64,000 nucleotides of DNA from Strigamia acuminata (Eukaryota > Arthropoda > Chilopoda > Geophilomorpha > Linotaeniidae), in assembly GCA_949358305.1 (NCBI GenBank), contig OX442316.1, positions 6,448,001 to 6,512,000 on the forward strand. Direction: 5' to 3'. The notes under the pieces are model-generated. The model had not been told where the DNA came from, searched no databases, and worked only from the letters and a program-made list of their open reading frames with translations. The position numbers and the translations under genes are program-made. Below, piece after piece: positions 37,867 through 48,162 of the stretch. Every line of letters starts with the position of its first letter. Within the stretch, counting starts at the first letter, position 1.

Positions 37867-39125
37867 TTCATTGCGGTAGCATTCGCCAAACGGCTTCGAT
37901 TATCTCCATGTCGAGGGAATGCTTAAGGACAGGCGATAAGGCAACGGTTTATTTTCGTTTTATTAAAAATCTTGAGTACATTCGTGTAGGGATACGGATG
38001 GTGTTTCGTGAGGGACGGACCAAAGTCATCGGTACCATCTACAAACTCCTCCCGCACGCTGCGGGAGGTCAACAGTTGGCTCGGTCGAAACCTAATAAAA
38101 TGAAAAGCTCGACTTTGCTGCGATCCGGGTTTTACTTGAATAATTTCTAGTCAACTACTCAAGTCACCGCAGGTGAATGCTATACGAGAGACTTACAATC
38201 AATGCGGCCTGAAATGTCTAGGGTAAAGTTAGGAATAAAAACACACAGTTTTTCAATTAAAATGACACAATATCTTTATTTACGCGATTATACAATGAAT
38301 AATAATAATACTGAATAATTAGGAAAGCGACAAGTCGCGGAACAATGGAAGAGGCGCGCAACGAAGGTTGCACGCTAAGCACGGGGAATATCGTGCTTAA
38401 CAACGAAATGTTGTTAGGAAGACGGCGATGTCTTCTTTCACGTTGAGTTGACTTCCTACTCGGCGTTCGACGGCGATGGCGACGATGAAGATCGGCGCGA
38501 TGGCGGTGGTTCGCGTCGGCGGGAACTTCTCCACACAGGATGAGGGTGCGCGAATTAGCAACGGCTAAATTCACGCATAAACGCAATGGAAAGCGGTCCT
38601 TGTGCAATATGCACAAAGAAAGCAAGAAGTCTCGAATCAAGGCAAACTAACACTATCAGTACTCGGGTTTTATCCACGGAGCAATGACACGGTGTGTTTC
38701 TGGTTTGGTTGTTGATTCAAGAGCCCAGTTCGAAGCGCGGGCGCGAGCCTGGCACACTTCGAAAAGGAATTGTTGCACCATAACGGTTAATTACCGTTTC
38801 ACCCTGGACAACCTGGGGTGAGATGTGCCTAGATAAGTTTTCTCCCCTCGGTCACATGATTTGACTTGGCGTGTGCCAAGCCAAATTAATTAAGAGACAA
38901 AATGAATTTATCTCCTAAATGGTGAAATACTTTGAGATCACCACAACTTGCTGCTCATCCTCATCTTCGGCCACTGACGGCCCCTCACGATCCGAAAATG
39001 ATTCTCAGAAATTAGGCAAGAAATGCAAAAGTCGGCATGTTAATAAATGCTCAAACAACTTTGGTTTGTTTTCACCGTCTCATAACACCATCACTGCTAA
39101 AGATTTGCCTCAAGAGCAGATTTAA
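37867..39125 (+). pseudogene. Duplicated GTPBP1 terminal exon split by a solo LTR
   Basis: 37867-38111 and 38950-39125 together correspond to the last GTPBP1 exon (32699-33132). The upstream exons are absent and an 830-bp insertion interrupts the Ser/Lys-rich tail. The part before the insertion keeps an open frame ([10 protein letters not shown]) with a few replacements. It cannot make a GTPase by itself. It could be transcribed only as a read-through exon of the intact gene; I regard it as a pseudogene. Confidence 0.9.
38116..38945 (-). mobile_element. Solo LTR of a retrotransposon with a 4-bp target duplication
   Basis: The insertion begins TGCTGC and ends CCACA on the plus strand (TG...CA on either reading). 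It is flanked by ACTT at 38112-38115 and 38946-38949. Comparison with the uninterrupted copy at about 32940-32960 confirms the boundaries. The minus orientation is suggested by a GATAAAA box near 38670 and an AATAAA signal near 38270. No internal retroelement genes remain, so it arose by LTR-LTR recombination. The 4-bp duplication fits Ty3/gypsy or Bel/Pao elements. Confidence 0.85.
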
Positions 39126-39501
39126 TTGCATGGTTTTGAAGACAAAATTTATGAATAATTGTTAGGCGGTCTTGGCAGGTGATTGAATACCCCATTAATA
39201 TGTTTATGCCTTTTTAAAACAACAAACACTTTACAAATTTTATTATTAAGTCGTTTTTGGCAATCTGACTGGAGTTTATTTTAGATTTTTCCTATCCTTG
39301 TTTGATTGAAGATTGGCAAAAAAAAAAAAAGATATTTTTTTAATTATTTTGAAAAATTTGAATTTTTGAGATTTTTGAAAAGAAATTAATTGAGAAATAA
39401 AAGCAAATCAATGATTATAATATAATTGTGATTAATTATTTAATTATTCAAGTTTAGTAGCTATACTGTACATTTTTTTCAGCTTCGAAAAGCTGCTAAA
39501 A

Positions 39502-39836
39502 CTACAGTTTGTGCCCGGTATCTTGATATTAAATTCGTACTGCGCATCCCCATTCTGCACATACGATTTTCTAATTCCAGTTGTTATGTATTATGTATTA
39601 AGTCTAATATTAGGCTTAATAATGCTAAAATAAAGTAAATAAACAACAATAAACTGATCATTGAAAGTAATTTTCAGCGTAGTACCAAAATATTGTTGTT
39701 TATTTACTTTATTAAACATTCTTAGGCCTAATAATAGGTTTTATACTGCTAAATAACAACCGGAATTAGAAAATCGTCTGCGCAGAATGGTTACGCAGTA
39801 CGAATTTAGCATCAAGATACCGGGCGTGAACTGTAG
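39502..39836. mobile_element. Long-arm inverted-repeat (foldback) element, copy 2
   Basis: Counterpart of 33520-33859 carried by the segmental duplication, with small differences in the arms. Confidence 0.75.
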
Positions 39837-40230
39837 ACGCAATACTCTTCCAAAACTACCACCGTTATAGTTGGGGTTTCTGTTTTTGCAGTTTTTAATG
39901 ATGGTTTATGGCTGTTTTTGGTGCCCATTCACTCAAATATTTTCACTTTTGTTTTGAGTTTTTATTGGATCAGTCCAATCTGTTAGGAAAAGAATTGTTA
40001 GCCAACAACAAAGCAATTCTACTACTGCTGTGCAGTGAAGCATCAAGGGGGAGTTAGTTGGGGTACGAAGTATATATTAATCCAAAGCGGAAATTGGGTT
40101 TTAAACTCCACAGAGACGAAAATAATTTTAAAGAAAATTTTTAATTACATATAATTACAATACAAAAGGATGAATACATGGGGAATGCTGTACATTTTTT
40201 TAAAAAAAATATTACGGTATATTAAATTTA

Positions 40231-42182
40231 TCAAAATTTAAAAACATGGTTTTTAGTCGTTCTTTTGGCACTCTGACAGCAGTTGTTCATTTGAGGAGTT
40301 GCCGGATTGGAGTCGTGTACTTCGTACGCTGGAGGAGTCAATCGTTTACCGTCGGAATCATATTCTGTGAACCCTGGGCTCAGTGATTGACTTAATTTTT
40401 CCAATCTTTCCACTATAATTCCACCACTTGGTGGCATGGTGTCACTTGAAAGAGAATTGTGAGCATATTCAACATCTGATGAAGAAGAAACTACTTGTTA
40501 TTGAAAAACAGTAAAGGTTTAAAATACAAAAATAAAAACCTTTGAGTTGTAACGGCGTCACGCTGTTTCTTTTGTGTGTTGGAAAGTAATTTCCAGATTT
40601 CCACATCCGAATCAAGCAGAAAAACATTACGACAAACATCACTAAGAGCCCTAATGTGGCGCTAGAGATGCTCAGCAAAATGTCCTTGAACATGCGATCT
40701 ATTTAAAAAATAAAATCAACTTAGAAAAAAAAATTTAAAAAAAAAAAATTAATTTTATCACGTACCTGGTGTTAATGCGCTCACTTGAGGTGAGTCGAGG
40801 TATCTTCGACTTGTGTCCACTTCAATTGTTTCGCTTTTCATACTAGTTGACACCATTTGTACCTAAAAAGAATATTTTTTTAAATTAGAAATGTATTTTG
40901 CATGGATTTCTATGCGATTTCTTTACATAAATGTGATAAATGCTAGCTTTTTCCAGGGTAATTGTCGCTGTTGCAGTGTCAGTATACATGTGCCCTTTTA
41001 CAGCAAAATTGTTATCGACAATTTCCCAAACTATCATGAATTCACCCGGTTGAGGAGGCGTCCACGACACCGTTGCATCAACACTGTCCGTTTCCTTGTT
41101 GCTTTGTAACGATACACTTACATCCCAGGTCTTAAAAACTTTCTGCAAAATGGACCAAATAGTTGTATAAATGAGGATTGGGACGAAATAAGGAGCAAAC
41201 TAACATTCGATGCAGTTTTATTGTCATCTTGTGACGCATCAAAGTTGGAAATATAAGTTGTTTCTGCTGTCGCAAAAACACCGCTGCTGATGATCGCCAT
41301 AACTTTAAAGTCGAGTTTCTTGCCCGGTGTAATTCCGTCTACGACCACCATTAAGTCGCTAGTCTGGAAATTAGTTAGAAATTAATATATTTTTTTAAAT
41401 TTAATTAAATTAATTTTAAGCGTGTATTTACTTGTGTTATTTCTGTCCATTCGCTGTCTTTTCTTGTTCGTCTTAAAACGACGTAAACAAATTTTATTGC
41501 AGCAGTTGACGGTGTTGATGTTTGATTTTGTGGTGGTGTCCAGTTAAGCACTATAGAGTCTTTACCCACGGGTTTGACGTGCAGGGGTTGTGGAAATCGA
41601 CCAGCTATTTCGATCTTTTTATCTACAGCAGCTATGGTTTGAAATATTGATTTTGTTTATAATGTGTTTATTTTTATATATTTTTATATTATTATATGAA
41701 CCTCTTTCACCTCGCCCACTGATTCCGAAATGAAATGCACAAGCTTGTTGGCACCCGGGAAACTGCAAGCATCAAAATTAATTAATTATTTATTTAAATT
41801 TATAGAAATTTAGTACTTACGCATATTTGCGTATTTGTACACATTGGGCCCCAAACGAGGAAACTCTCTTGTAACATTCGGCAACTCTCCCAACACTAGA
41901 AAAGAAAAATTAGTAAAAATAATTTAAAATGTGAATTTAGGCAATTACTTACCATTAAGCAGTTGGATATGGTTTTACATTCGGTGTCAAATGAAACGTC
42001 GTTCGTTTTTAAAAACTAGATAGAATAAAATAAAATTAGAATTCAATTGTAATAATTATTATTTTTTTCTTTACCTTGTCTAAGCATTGGGATCTGCATT
42101 CTGCTATGCGGGTGGTGTCGTCGTCGGCCGCGCAAAACGTTGCAATGGCGAGAACTAAAGCCAAACGAAAATGGAAATTCAT
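40231..42182 (-). CDS. Anosmin-box, FN3, single-pass membrane protein, copy 2 (ten exons)
   Basis: Exons are 42075-42182, 41953-42015, 41821-41895, 41711-41762, 41432-41631, 41205-41363, 40927-41142, 40766-40862, 40540-40698 and 40231-40475. Every donor, acceptor and phase of copy 1 is kept. The only length change is two codons lost at the start of exon 7 (KVFKTWDV against KVIRVKIWDV), giving 457 residues. Cysteines, FN3 tryptophans, the membrane helix and PPAY are retained. Replacements are scattered (for example ISDC to ISNC). Intactness of all ten exons suggests that copy 2 is functional or very young. The TATA box is at about 42250-42259. Confidence 0.85.
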
Positions 42183-42249
42183 GGTTAAATGAAACTGTGT
42201 TGTGGATGTGAACTGTGAGTGTGCAATGGTCCCTTCAGAAAGTCGGGTG

Positions 42250-42259
42250 TTTATATACC
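42250..42259 (-). promoter_or_regulatory. TATA box of receptor copy 2
   Basis: Same GGTATATAAA box as copy 1, about 70 nt upstream of the ATG at 42182. Confidence 0.55.
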
Positions 42260-42889
42260 CCAAGTAATCCTGGATGAATTTCCCTTCTTTACAACCACCT
42301 CCAGTTGGGGGTCATCAATATCCTTCGGTTGGACAAAGGGGGGTTTGTTCGGTTTATTTCCTTCAATAAAGTTCGAAAAGGGGGCAGGAAATTGAGTTGC
42401 ATTGTCTTTCAATTGACAATTTCCAGTTTTAAGAAGGGAAATTCAAATTTATCTGAATCAAATTGTTACAGTAATCTGAATTAGAATTTTTTTTTTTAAA
42501 TTGCTAATTTAATTGAATTAATTTTATTGATAAAAAATCAATTTTAAAGCACAGTTAGAATGTAAGAATTTTTAATTTATTTTTTGTTTTTTAATTTCTA
42601 GTTAAAAATGTGTTTAAAAGTATTTTCATTTTTAAAATAATTTTTCAATTATTGAAGGACAAACTCGAGTTGATTTTTTTTAACGCTTTGTTTTTATTTT
42701 ATTTTGTTATATTTTTTATTTAAAATAAGGTTTTACTTAAAATGTGACTTTTTATGGAAAAAAAGGAATTTTATCAAATGCTCAGAATTGTTTATTTCAA
42801 ATCAAGTGAACAAGAATTGTTTATTTCAAATCAAGTGAACAAAAATTGTTTATTTCAAAAGTAATGAACAGAATTTTATATTTCATAGC

Positions 42890-43159
42890 TTAGGTTGCTG
42901 CAACAGGCACTAAAAAAAACAAAGAAACGTTTATAATTAGTTAAAATGGTTAATGGCTATTTTAATAAAACTTACCCTTAGTGGTAGTTGTCGAGCTATG
43001 TTTTTCGTGCTTAGTTGTGTAAGTATTGTTTTCATTTTTTTTAGCTAAGAAAATTACGAACAAACTGTTCTTGGCGTAAGGATCCTTTTTTTCGTTATTT
43101 TCTCGTTGTGCAGCGACGACAACAAGAAATGCTAAAAGTAAAATCAGAACTAGCTTTAT
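42890..43159 (-). pseudogene. Small secreted-peptide paralog with lost start codon (two exons)
   Basis: Exon 1 (42976-43159) aligns with the start of the genes at 45111 and 46720, but the initiator reads ATA instead of ATG (ATAAAGCTAGTTCTG against ATGAAGCTAGTTCTG). The remaining frame is open: hydrophobic leader LILLLAFLVVVAA, a Lys/Asn-rich mature part, then HSSTTTK. A GTAAG donor joins in phase to a 20-nt exon (42890-42909) ending PVAAT. The mature region is unlike its relatives, with Lys/Asn instead of Asp/His. Either the copy is dead by start loss or it uses a non-ATG start. Confidence 0.55.
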
Positions 43160-43207
43160 TTTTGTAGAATAGTTGAGAAATGGTTTGCATTGTACTAATT
43201 CTGTCAG

Positions 43208-43217
43208 CTATTTAAAG
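43208..43217 (-). promoter_or_regulatory. TATA-like box of the start-loss copy
   Basis: CTTTAAATAG on the minus strand, 49 nt upstream of the ATA at 43159. It sits in the family's conserved leader context. Confidence 0.5.
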
Positions 43218-43219
43218 CC

Positions 43220-44340
43220 AATTCTGACAATAGCGCAAGGACATTAATTCAATCTATTTTATTCAAATAGTTCCTTGATTGTCAATAAAATATGACAACA
43301 TTTCAGGAATATAAACATTAGCTCTTTTAAACCTTGGAATGTGCAATTCCCTATACCTTTCCTGATTGCAAAATTTGTGCAATAAAGGAAACAAATCTTG
43401 CTGTAGCATTGACTTTAAGAGGAGACACGTCTCACTTTTAATTATACACTTCTTTCAGTAATTTATTAACACAATGTCATATCAGCCACAGATAAAAATT
43501 AGATTCATTAAACTTCTCTATTTCTAAATTCTCAGCCGGTTTTTATTCCATTTAATGCAAATTTTTGGTTTGAAAAATTATGCCTAATTGTGGCCAATAA
43601 CGGAGTGGTTCAGTCCCCTGAAATCCGAATTGAAAATTTCGGTGGAAAATAAATCGATTTTAAGATATAATTGTAATTTTTCGTTTTTGCATTGTTAGAT
43701 AGTACATTTGGTATATGTTATTGGCTTTTTCGTCCGCTCATCCGTCAGCATTTAAAACTTCCTGACATTTAAACTTTCAATAATGAATGTTATCACCATC
43801 CGGCAAGATTTTTAACCCTAAACATCGAAATTCTGAACATCGAACACACTGGTCGATGATAGGGCTTCCTGCACTTACAAAAGAAAAAGACAATTTTTTT
43901 CTTAGGGAACATAATATTTTTTGTTGATAACTATCACGAATTGTAGGGATTGGTGTTAAATTTTCATTTTTTAGACATTTCAACAAGTGTATCCGTATAT
44001 ACACTGCATTAGTGAAAGTTTGACAGAAACAATTGACATTTTAAAATTTATTTATTTATATTTGAAATTTCAATGGAAATAGTCTGTTATTTCCACTGAA
44101 AAATCAGTCGAAAATATGCACTGAACATTTCTACTGAAATCTCAGTGGAAATAGTCATCCGGAATATTTTCCACTGAAATATTAGTGGAAAAAGCACACG
44201 TACTATTTTTCCTAAAGTCTGACTTGTGAGTGCTATTCCCCCTGAAATAGCCTCGGCGGATAAATAAATATGGAATTTAACACACCCATTGTCATAACAC
44301 CAGTTGTGTTTTATATTTAAAGAAAAAATAATGTACTGTG
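43220..44340. other. Gene-free, with a palindromic TTTCCACTGA repeat
   Basis: 44085-44195 has four or five imperfect TTTCCACTGAAAT units in alternating orientation that can pair into hairpins. No gene is recognised. The minus frames at 43777-44004 and 44087-44392 have no supporting features. Confidence 0.5.
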
Positions 44341-44359
44341 TAAATATAAATGTTTTATT

Positions 44360-44660
44360 GGTCGGTATATAATAATTTACATCACTGCTCACGTTCAGTT
44401 TTCAATGTGTTTAAAATTCTATCGCGAAAGAATTTGAACGGCTCTGCTACAAGGTTTCTAACCCTACTTGCTATAAGACTCGACTGCAGCATCCGTCGCC
44501 ATGTTGTGCAGATTCAATCGCCTAGCATCTTTCGGTTATCAAAGATTGACGTCTGCTACTACTGATGTAACAAGAGCGATTACGAAATACAAATCGCTCA
44601 CAACACGTTATTTTTGGGCAAAACATTGCTGTGGCGAGAACTAAAGGCAAACGAAAATGG
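44360..44660 (-). pseudogene. Disabled Cys-rich terminal exon fused to a fragment of receptor exon 1
   Basis: The minus strand of 44390-44616 is a clear copy of the eight-Cys exon at 47295-47533 (CPKIT, CERFVFRNRSC, HGDGCC). It carries two in-frame stops, one directly after TERC, and a Cys-to-Ser change. Directly abutting it, 44622-44664 matches the signal-peptide exon of the membrane receptor (the TGGCGAGAACTAAAG string of 36193 and 42145). It is a chimeric relic of two local families. Confidence 0.8.
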
Positions 44661-44810
44661 AAATTAAAAACACTTGCTCGATACTGACTGACCCTAAAGA
44701 AACCCTATTAAATGCACAGAATTGTTTATATATTTATTTATTTATTATCAAATCGATTGAACAAAATTGTTTATTGTAAATCGAATGAACATAATTTTAT
44801 ATTTCATAGC

Positions 44811-45111
44811 TTAGGCTGCTGTAACAGGCTCTAAACAAAAACAAAGAAACGTTTATAATTAATCAAAATGCTTAATGCCTATTTTAGTAAAACTCACTTT
44901 TAGTTGTCGTGGATTTCTTCTGAAACTGGTCATAATCGACATGGTCGTGGTAATGATTATCATTATCTTTTTCATCCTTATGCGAGTCTATTTCTCTACC
45001 ATGATGGTATTTGGAGATAGGATTTCCATCTTCATCTACTACTTCTGTGTCTTCTGCTGCAACAAATAGTGCAGCGACAACAACAAACGCTAAAAACAGA
45101 ACTAGCTTCAT
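44811..45111 (-). CDS. Small secreted acidic His-rich peptide, copy 1 (two exons)
   Basis: Exon 1 (44898-45111) and a 20-nt exon 2 (44811-44830) are joined by a GTGAGT...TTTAG intron in phase 1, giving 76 residues. A signal peptide (MKLVLFLAFVVVAALFVAAE) is followed by an acidic stretch (DTEVVDEDGNPIS). Then comes a His/Asp/Lys-rich segment (HKDEKDNDNHYHDHVDYD) and a short Thr/Lys tail ending PVTAA. There are no cysteines. The His and Asp density suggests metal or pH-dependent binding, but that is inference. A conserved TATA-like box lies at 45160-45169. It is related to the genes at 46720 and 43159 and to the remnant at 951. Confidence 0.7.
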
Positions 45112-45159
45112 CTTTGTGGAATAGTTGAGCAATGGTGTGTGGAATACTAATTCTGCTAG

Positions 45160-45169
45160 CTATTTAAAG
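45160..45169 (-). promoter_or_regulatory. TATA-like core promoter of the acidic His-rich peptide gene, copy 1
   Basis: CTTTAAATAG, 49 nt upstream of the ATG at 45111. The block from here to the ATG is nearly identical in copy 2 (46720-46778) and in the remnant at 951-1009. Confidence 0.6.
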
Positions 45170-45697
45170 CTGATCCAAACAATCGAGCGAGGAAATTATT
45201 TGAATATCTATTTTGTTCAAATAATTAGATCGTAATTATCAATTTCCTCAAGTGCCAAATTTATTACGATAAATTGTGACAGTTTTGAGGAATATTCAAA
45301 GCATTTAGCTAATTTAAAGTATACTTCTTCCTTATTTCTTATTGCAAAATCTGTGCAATTTTACGTAATAAATTTATCTTGATAGATTTAAATGCTGCAT
45401 TGCGTAAGTTATTTCGCAAAGTTTTCAAAACGGAGAATCGCTAAAAGAAAATTTGTGGTTTTATCGAAAGAAATGAAACCAAAACCATCAAAAAATGGCT
45501 GCTATCACCCTGACACAGCATTGTATGTAAAATCAAATTACCGGTAGGATAAATTTAATTTAATATGGAATTTTATACAAATTCATAACGACTGTTACAA
45601 CTTGCTATTTCTCTTTAAAATGATTGTATTGTATAACTGTAAATTTAAAAAAAATTAAATTAACAGTACAGGGTTTGAGATTGATGTAACTCTAGAG

Positions 45698-46011
45698 CAG
45701 GGGTCGGCAAGTAATTTTAAGTGGGGTCCGGATACTATTCAAAATTTTTATCGAGGTCCAGAAAAAAAAACACTTAAAAACCTTACTGAAAAACTAAGAA
45801 AACAGAAAAAACACTTAAAAACCAAATAAACTCCCCAATAAACACACACAACCCAAAAAGTACGAATAAAACCTAAAAAACAGGGTGAAACAGGAAAAAC
45901 AAGAAAAAAAACACCAAAAAACCAAAGAAACCGAGGGGAAAACATCGCTAAAACGTCACCGCGGTCCAAGTTTCCGTGTCCGGACCGCGGTCCGCCTGTT
46001 GCCGACCGCTG
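45698..46011. mobile_element. hAT-type MITE with an 8-bp target duplication, second member
   Basis: Same terminal CAGGGGTCGGCAA and TTGCCGACCGCTG as 27587-27834. A perfect CTCTAGAG duplication lies at 45690-45697 and 46012-46019. The interior differs in length and sequence. The open frame 45748-46029 lies inside it and is not a gene. Confidence 0.9.
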
Positions 46012-46462
46012 CTCTAGAGAGTAATCCAATTTTTTGCACTATGTGATGGATAGTATGGAAGACGATAAACAATGCTTTTTGAAGTGGTTATTGTCGTTAG
46101 TCGGACATTATGTTTCTATTATGTCATTAATCGTTATGACTTCTGTGTATATTTATTGCTGATGACTGACGTTTCAGTGATGAATATTCACGAGTATTGC
46201 TTACACTTTTGAATAAATTTTCTTTTCGCGATCAATTGCAAAACTACTAATCAATTTTCTGAGTGTATTTTTATTTTTATTTTACTGAAAGTGTAACTTA
46301 GAATGTAGCTTTTGTGAAAAACGTAAAGACAAAAAGAAATTCATTTTATCGAATGCACATAATTGTTTATTACGAATCAAGTGAACAGAAATTTGTTTCG
46401 TGTTTCATGACTACCCTAATTGAAGCTCTACAAAAACGCAAAGAAAGAAGAGTTTACAATTA

Positions 46463-46720
46463 CTATCTTTTAAGCTTAATGGTAATTTCAGACAAACCAA
46501 TTTTAGTTGTAGTTGTAGACGGTTTCTTCTGAAACTGGTCATAATCGACATGGTCGTGGTAATGATTATCATTATCTTTTTCATCCTTATGCGAGTCTAT
46601 TTCTCTACCATGATGGTATTTGGAGATAGGATTTCCATTTTCATCTACTACTTCAGTGTCTTCTGCTGCAACAAATAGTGCAGCGACAACAACAAACGCT
46701 AAAAACAGAACAAGCTTCAT
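46463..46720 (-). CDS. Small secreted acidic His-rich peptide, copy 2
   Basis: From the ATG at 46720 the product matches copy 1 almost residue for residue through the His/Asp-rich segment (one Asp-to-Asn change in VVDENGNP). It then reads QFQKKPSTTTT. The donor used by copy 1 (GTGAGT) is not preserved here. Translation therefore either continues to a stop at 46463 (about 85 residues ending LKR) or uses a weaker donor nearby. The sequence AGCTTCAATTAGGG near 46420 is the decayed counterpart of the terminal exon. The TATA-like box is at 46769-46778. Confidence 0.65.
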   Translation of the reverse strand: MKLVLFLAFVVVAALFVAAEDTEVVDENGNPISKYHHGREIDSHKDEKDNDNHYHDHVDYDQFQKKPSTTTTKIGLSEITIKLKR

Positions 46721-46768
46721 CTTTGTCGAATAGTTGAGAAGTGGTGTGTGCAATACTAATTCTGCTAG

Positions 46769-46778
46769 CTATTTAAAG
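46769..46778 (-). promoter_or_regulatory. TATA-like core promoter of the acidic His-rich peptide gene, copy 2
   Basis: CTTTAAATAG, 49 nt upstream of the ATG at 46720. Confidence 0.6.
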
Positions 46779-47294
46779 CTGATCCACACAATAATATGAG
46801 GAAATTATTTGAATCTATTTTTTAAAAATAATTATAGGTTGTGATTGTAAAGTTCCTTGATTGACGAATTTATTAGAGTAAAATTTAACGATTTCAGGAA
46901 TATTCACTTTTTAAATCTTGGAATGTGCACTTTTTTCCTGTGTCATTAATTCTAAGCAGGAGACACATCTCACTTTAAATTTGTGATTACAAAAGTATAA
47001 TACACTTCCTTCAGTAATTTATTAACACAAAAATGTCAGAGCAGCTATTTAGCACTCATAAAACTTTAATTTTCAAAATTCCCCGTCGGTTTTTATTCCA
47101 TTTAATACAAATTCCTGGTTTGACAAATTAGGCCGAATTGTTATATAAATATATTTATATAACAATTCCATATTTATAAATATGGAAGAAAACACACATT
47201 TTGCCACAACCCGTGTTATATTTCTTATTTAAGAAAAAAAGATTTTTATTGTGCAAATATAAATATTTTATTGGTCGGTTTATCATAATTTACA

Positions 47295-47794
47295 TTATTG
47301 TTCATGTTCAGTTTTGAATGTGTTTAAAATTCTATCGCGAAAGAATTTGAATGGCTCAGCCACAAGGTTTCTAATCCTACTTGCTAAGACTCGAGTGCAG
47401 CATCCGTCGCCATGTTGTGCAGAATCAATCGCGCAGCATCTTTCAGTTAACAAACATTGACGTCTGCTACTACCGACATGACAAGAGCGATTACGAAATA
47501 CAAATCGCTCACAAGACGTTATTTTTGGGCAATCTGTAATTAAAAAGTGTTAAGTTCTGAGTCGGTTCTATTGCTCCATTTTTTATCGCAATTAAACTCA
47601 ATTGCCTCAGAAATAATCCTGGTAAATAAAGTATCATTAAATTTACCAAAAAGATTATGTGGTTCTTCATCAACAACATCAACCTGGTCATCTCGCTTTG
47701 CATGTGGATGTGGTGGATGTGGGTTTGGATGTTTAGCAGCAGCAGAAAATTCAAAATAAACGAAAAGCAGGAACAGTCCCGTTAAGAACTTCAT
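47295..47794 (-). CDS. Secreted protein with an acidic propeptide-like exon and an eight-cysteine terminal exon
   Basis: Exon 1 (47647-47794) encodes a signal peptide (MKFLTGLFLLFVYFEFSAAA), a Pro/His spacer, a dibasic AKRDD and the acidic QVDVVDEEPHN. A GTAAAT donor and a TTACAG acceptor join it in phase 1 to exon 2 (47295-47533). Exon 2 carries eight cysteines in the order CPKITSC, SC, QC, CC, GCC and one further pair member, followed by a basic C-terminus. The product is about 128 residues. The cysteine order is WAP-like but not a clean match. Read straight through, the first exon would stop early with no cysteines, so I prefer the spliced form. Related exons lie at 1614-1752, 4754-5083, 5305-5443 and 44360-44616. 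It could be an antimicrobial, inhibitor or other extracellular peptide; nothing in the sequence decides this. Confidence 0.65.
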
Positions 47795-48162
47795 GATTCC
47801 AATTGAAATGAATAGCAAATATTGAAAACGATGTGTATTTATAGTACACATTTATTCGTAATTCGAAGTACTAAATCAATGTCGAATAACAAAAGAGAAA
47901 TGGCTCAGATAACAAAGACGTTTTATTCACAGCAGTTTTCAGTAAATTTTCTATTTATTAACGGTATTTCAAAGAAATATCCTTACTAATAAACTTGCCG
48001 GAAATAAATTGAAAGTGACTGATGTGAGCCTCTTTGTTATTGTCAAACACAATGAACCCAAATCAATTGTAGGCAAAATCTGTCGTAAAATGTGTGTTCT
48101 AATTATAAAATCTTTAATTCCTCTCAAAAATATGTACAATTAGTTCATTTAATTTTATTTTC

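Noticed and set aside
38257-38640. 127-codon Arg/His-rich frame
   Set aside because: It lies entirely inside the solo LTR and shows no retroelement protein motif.
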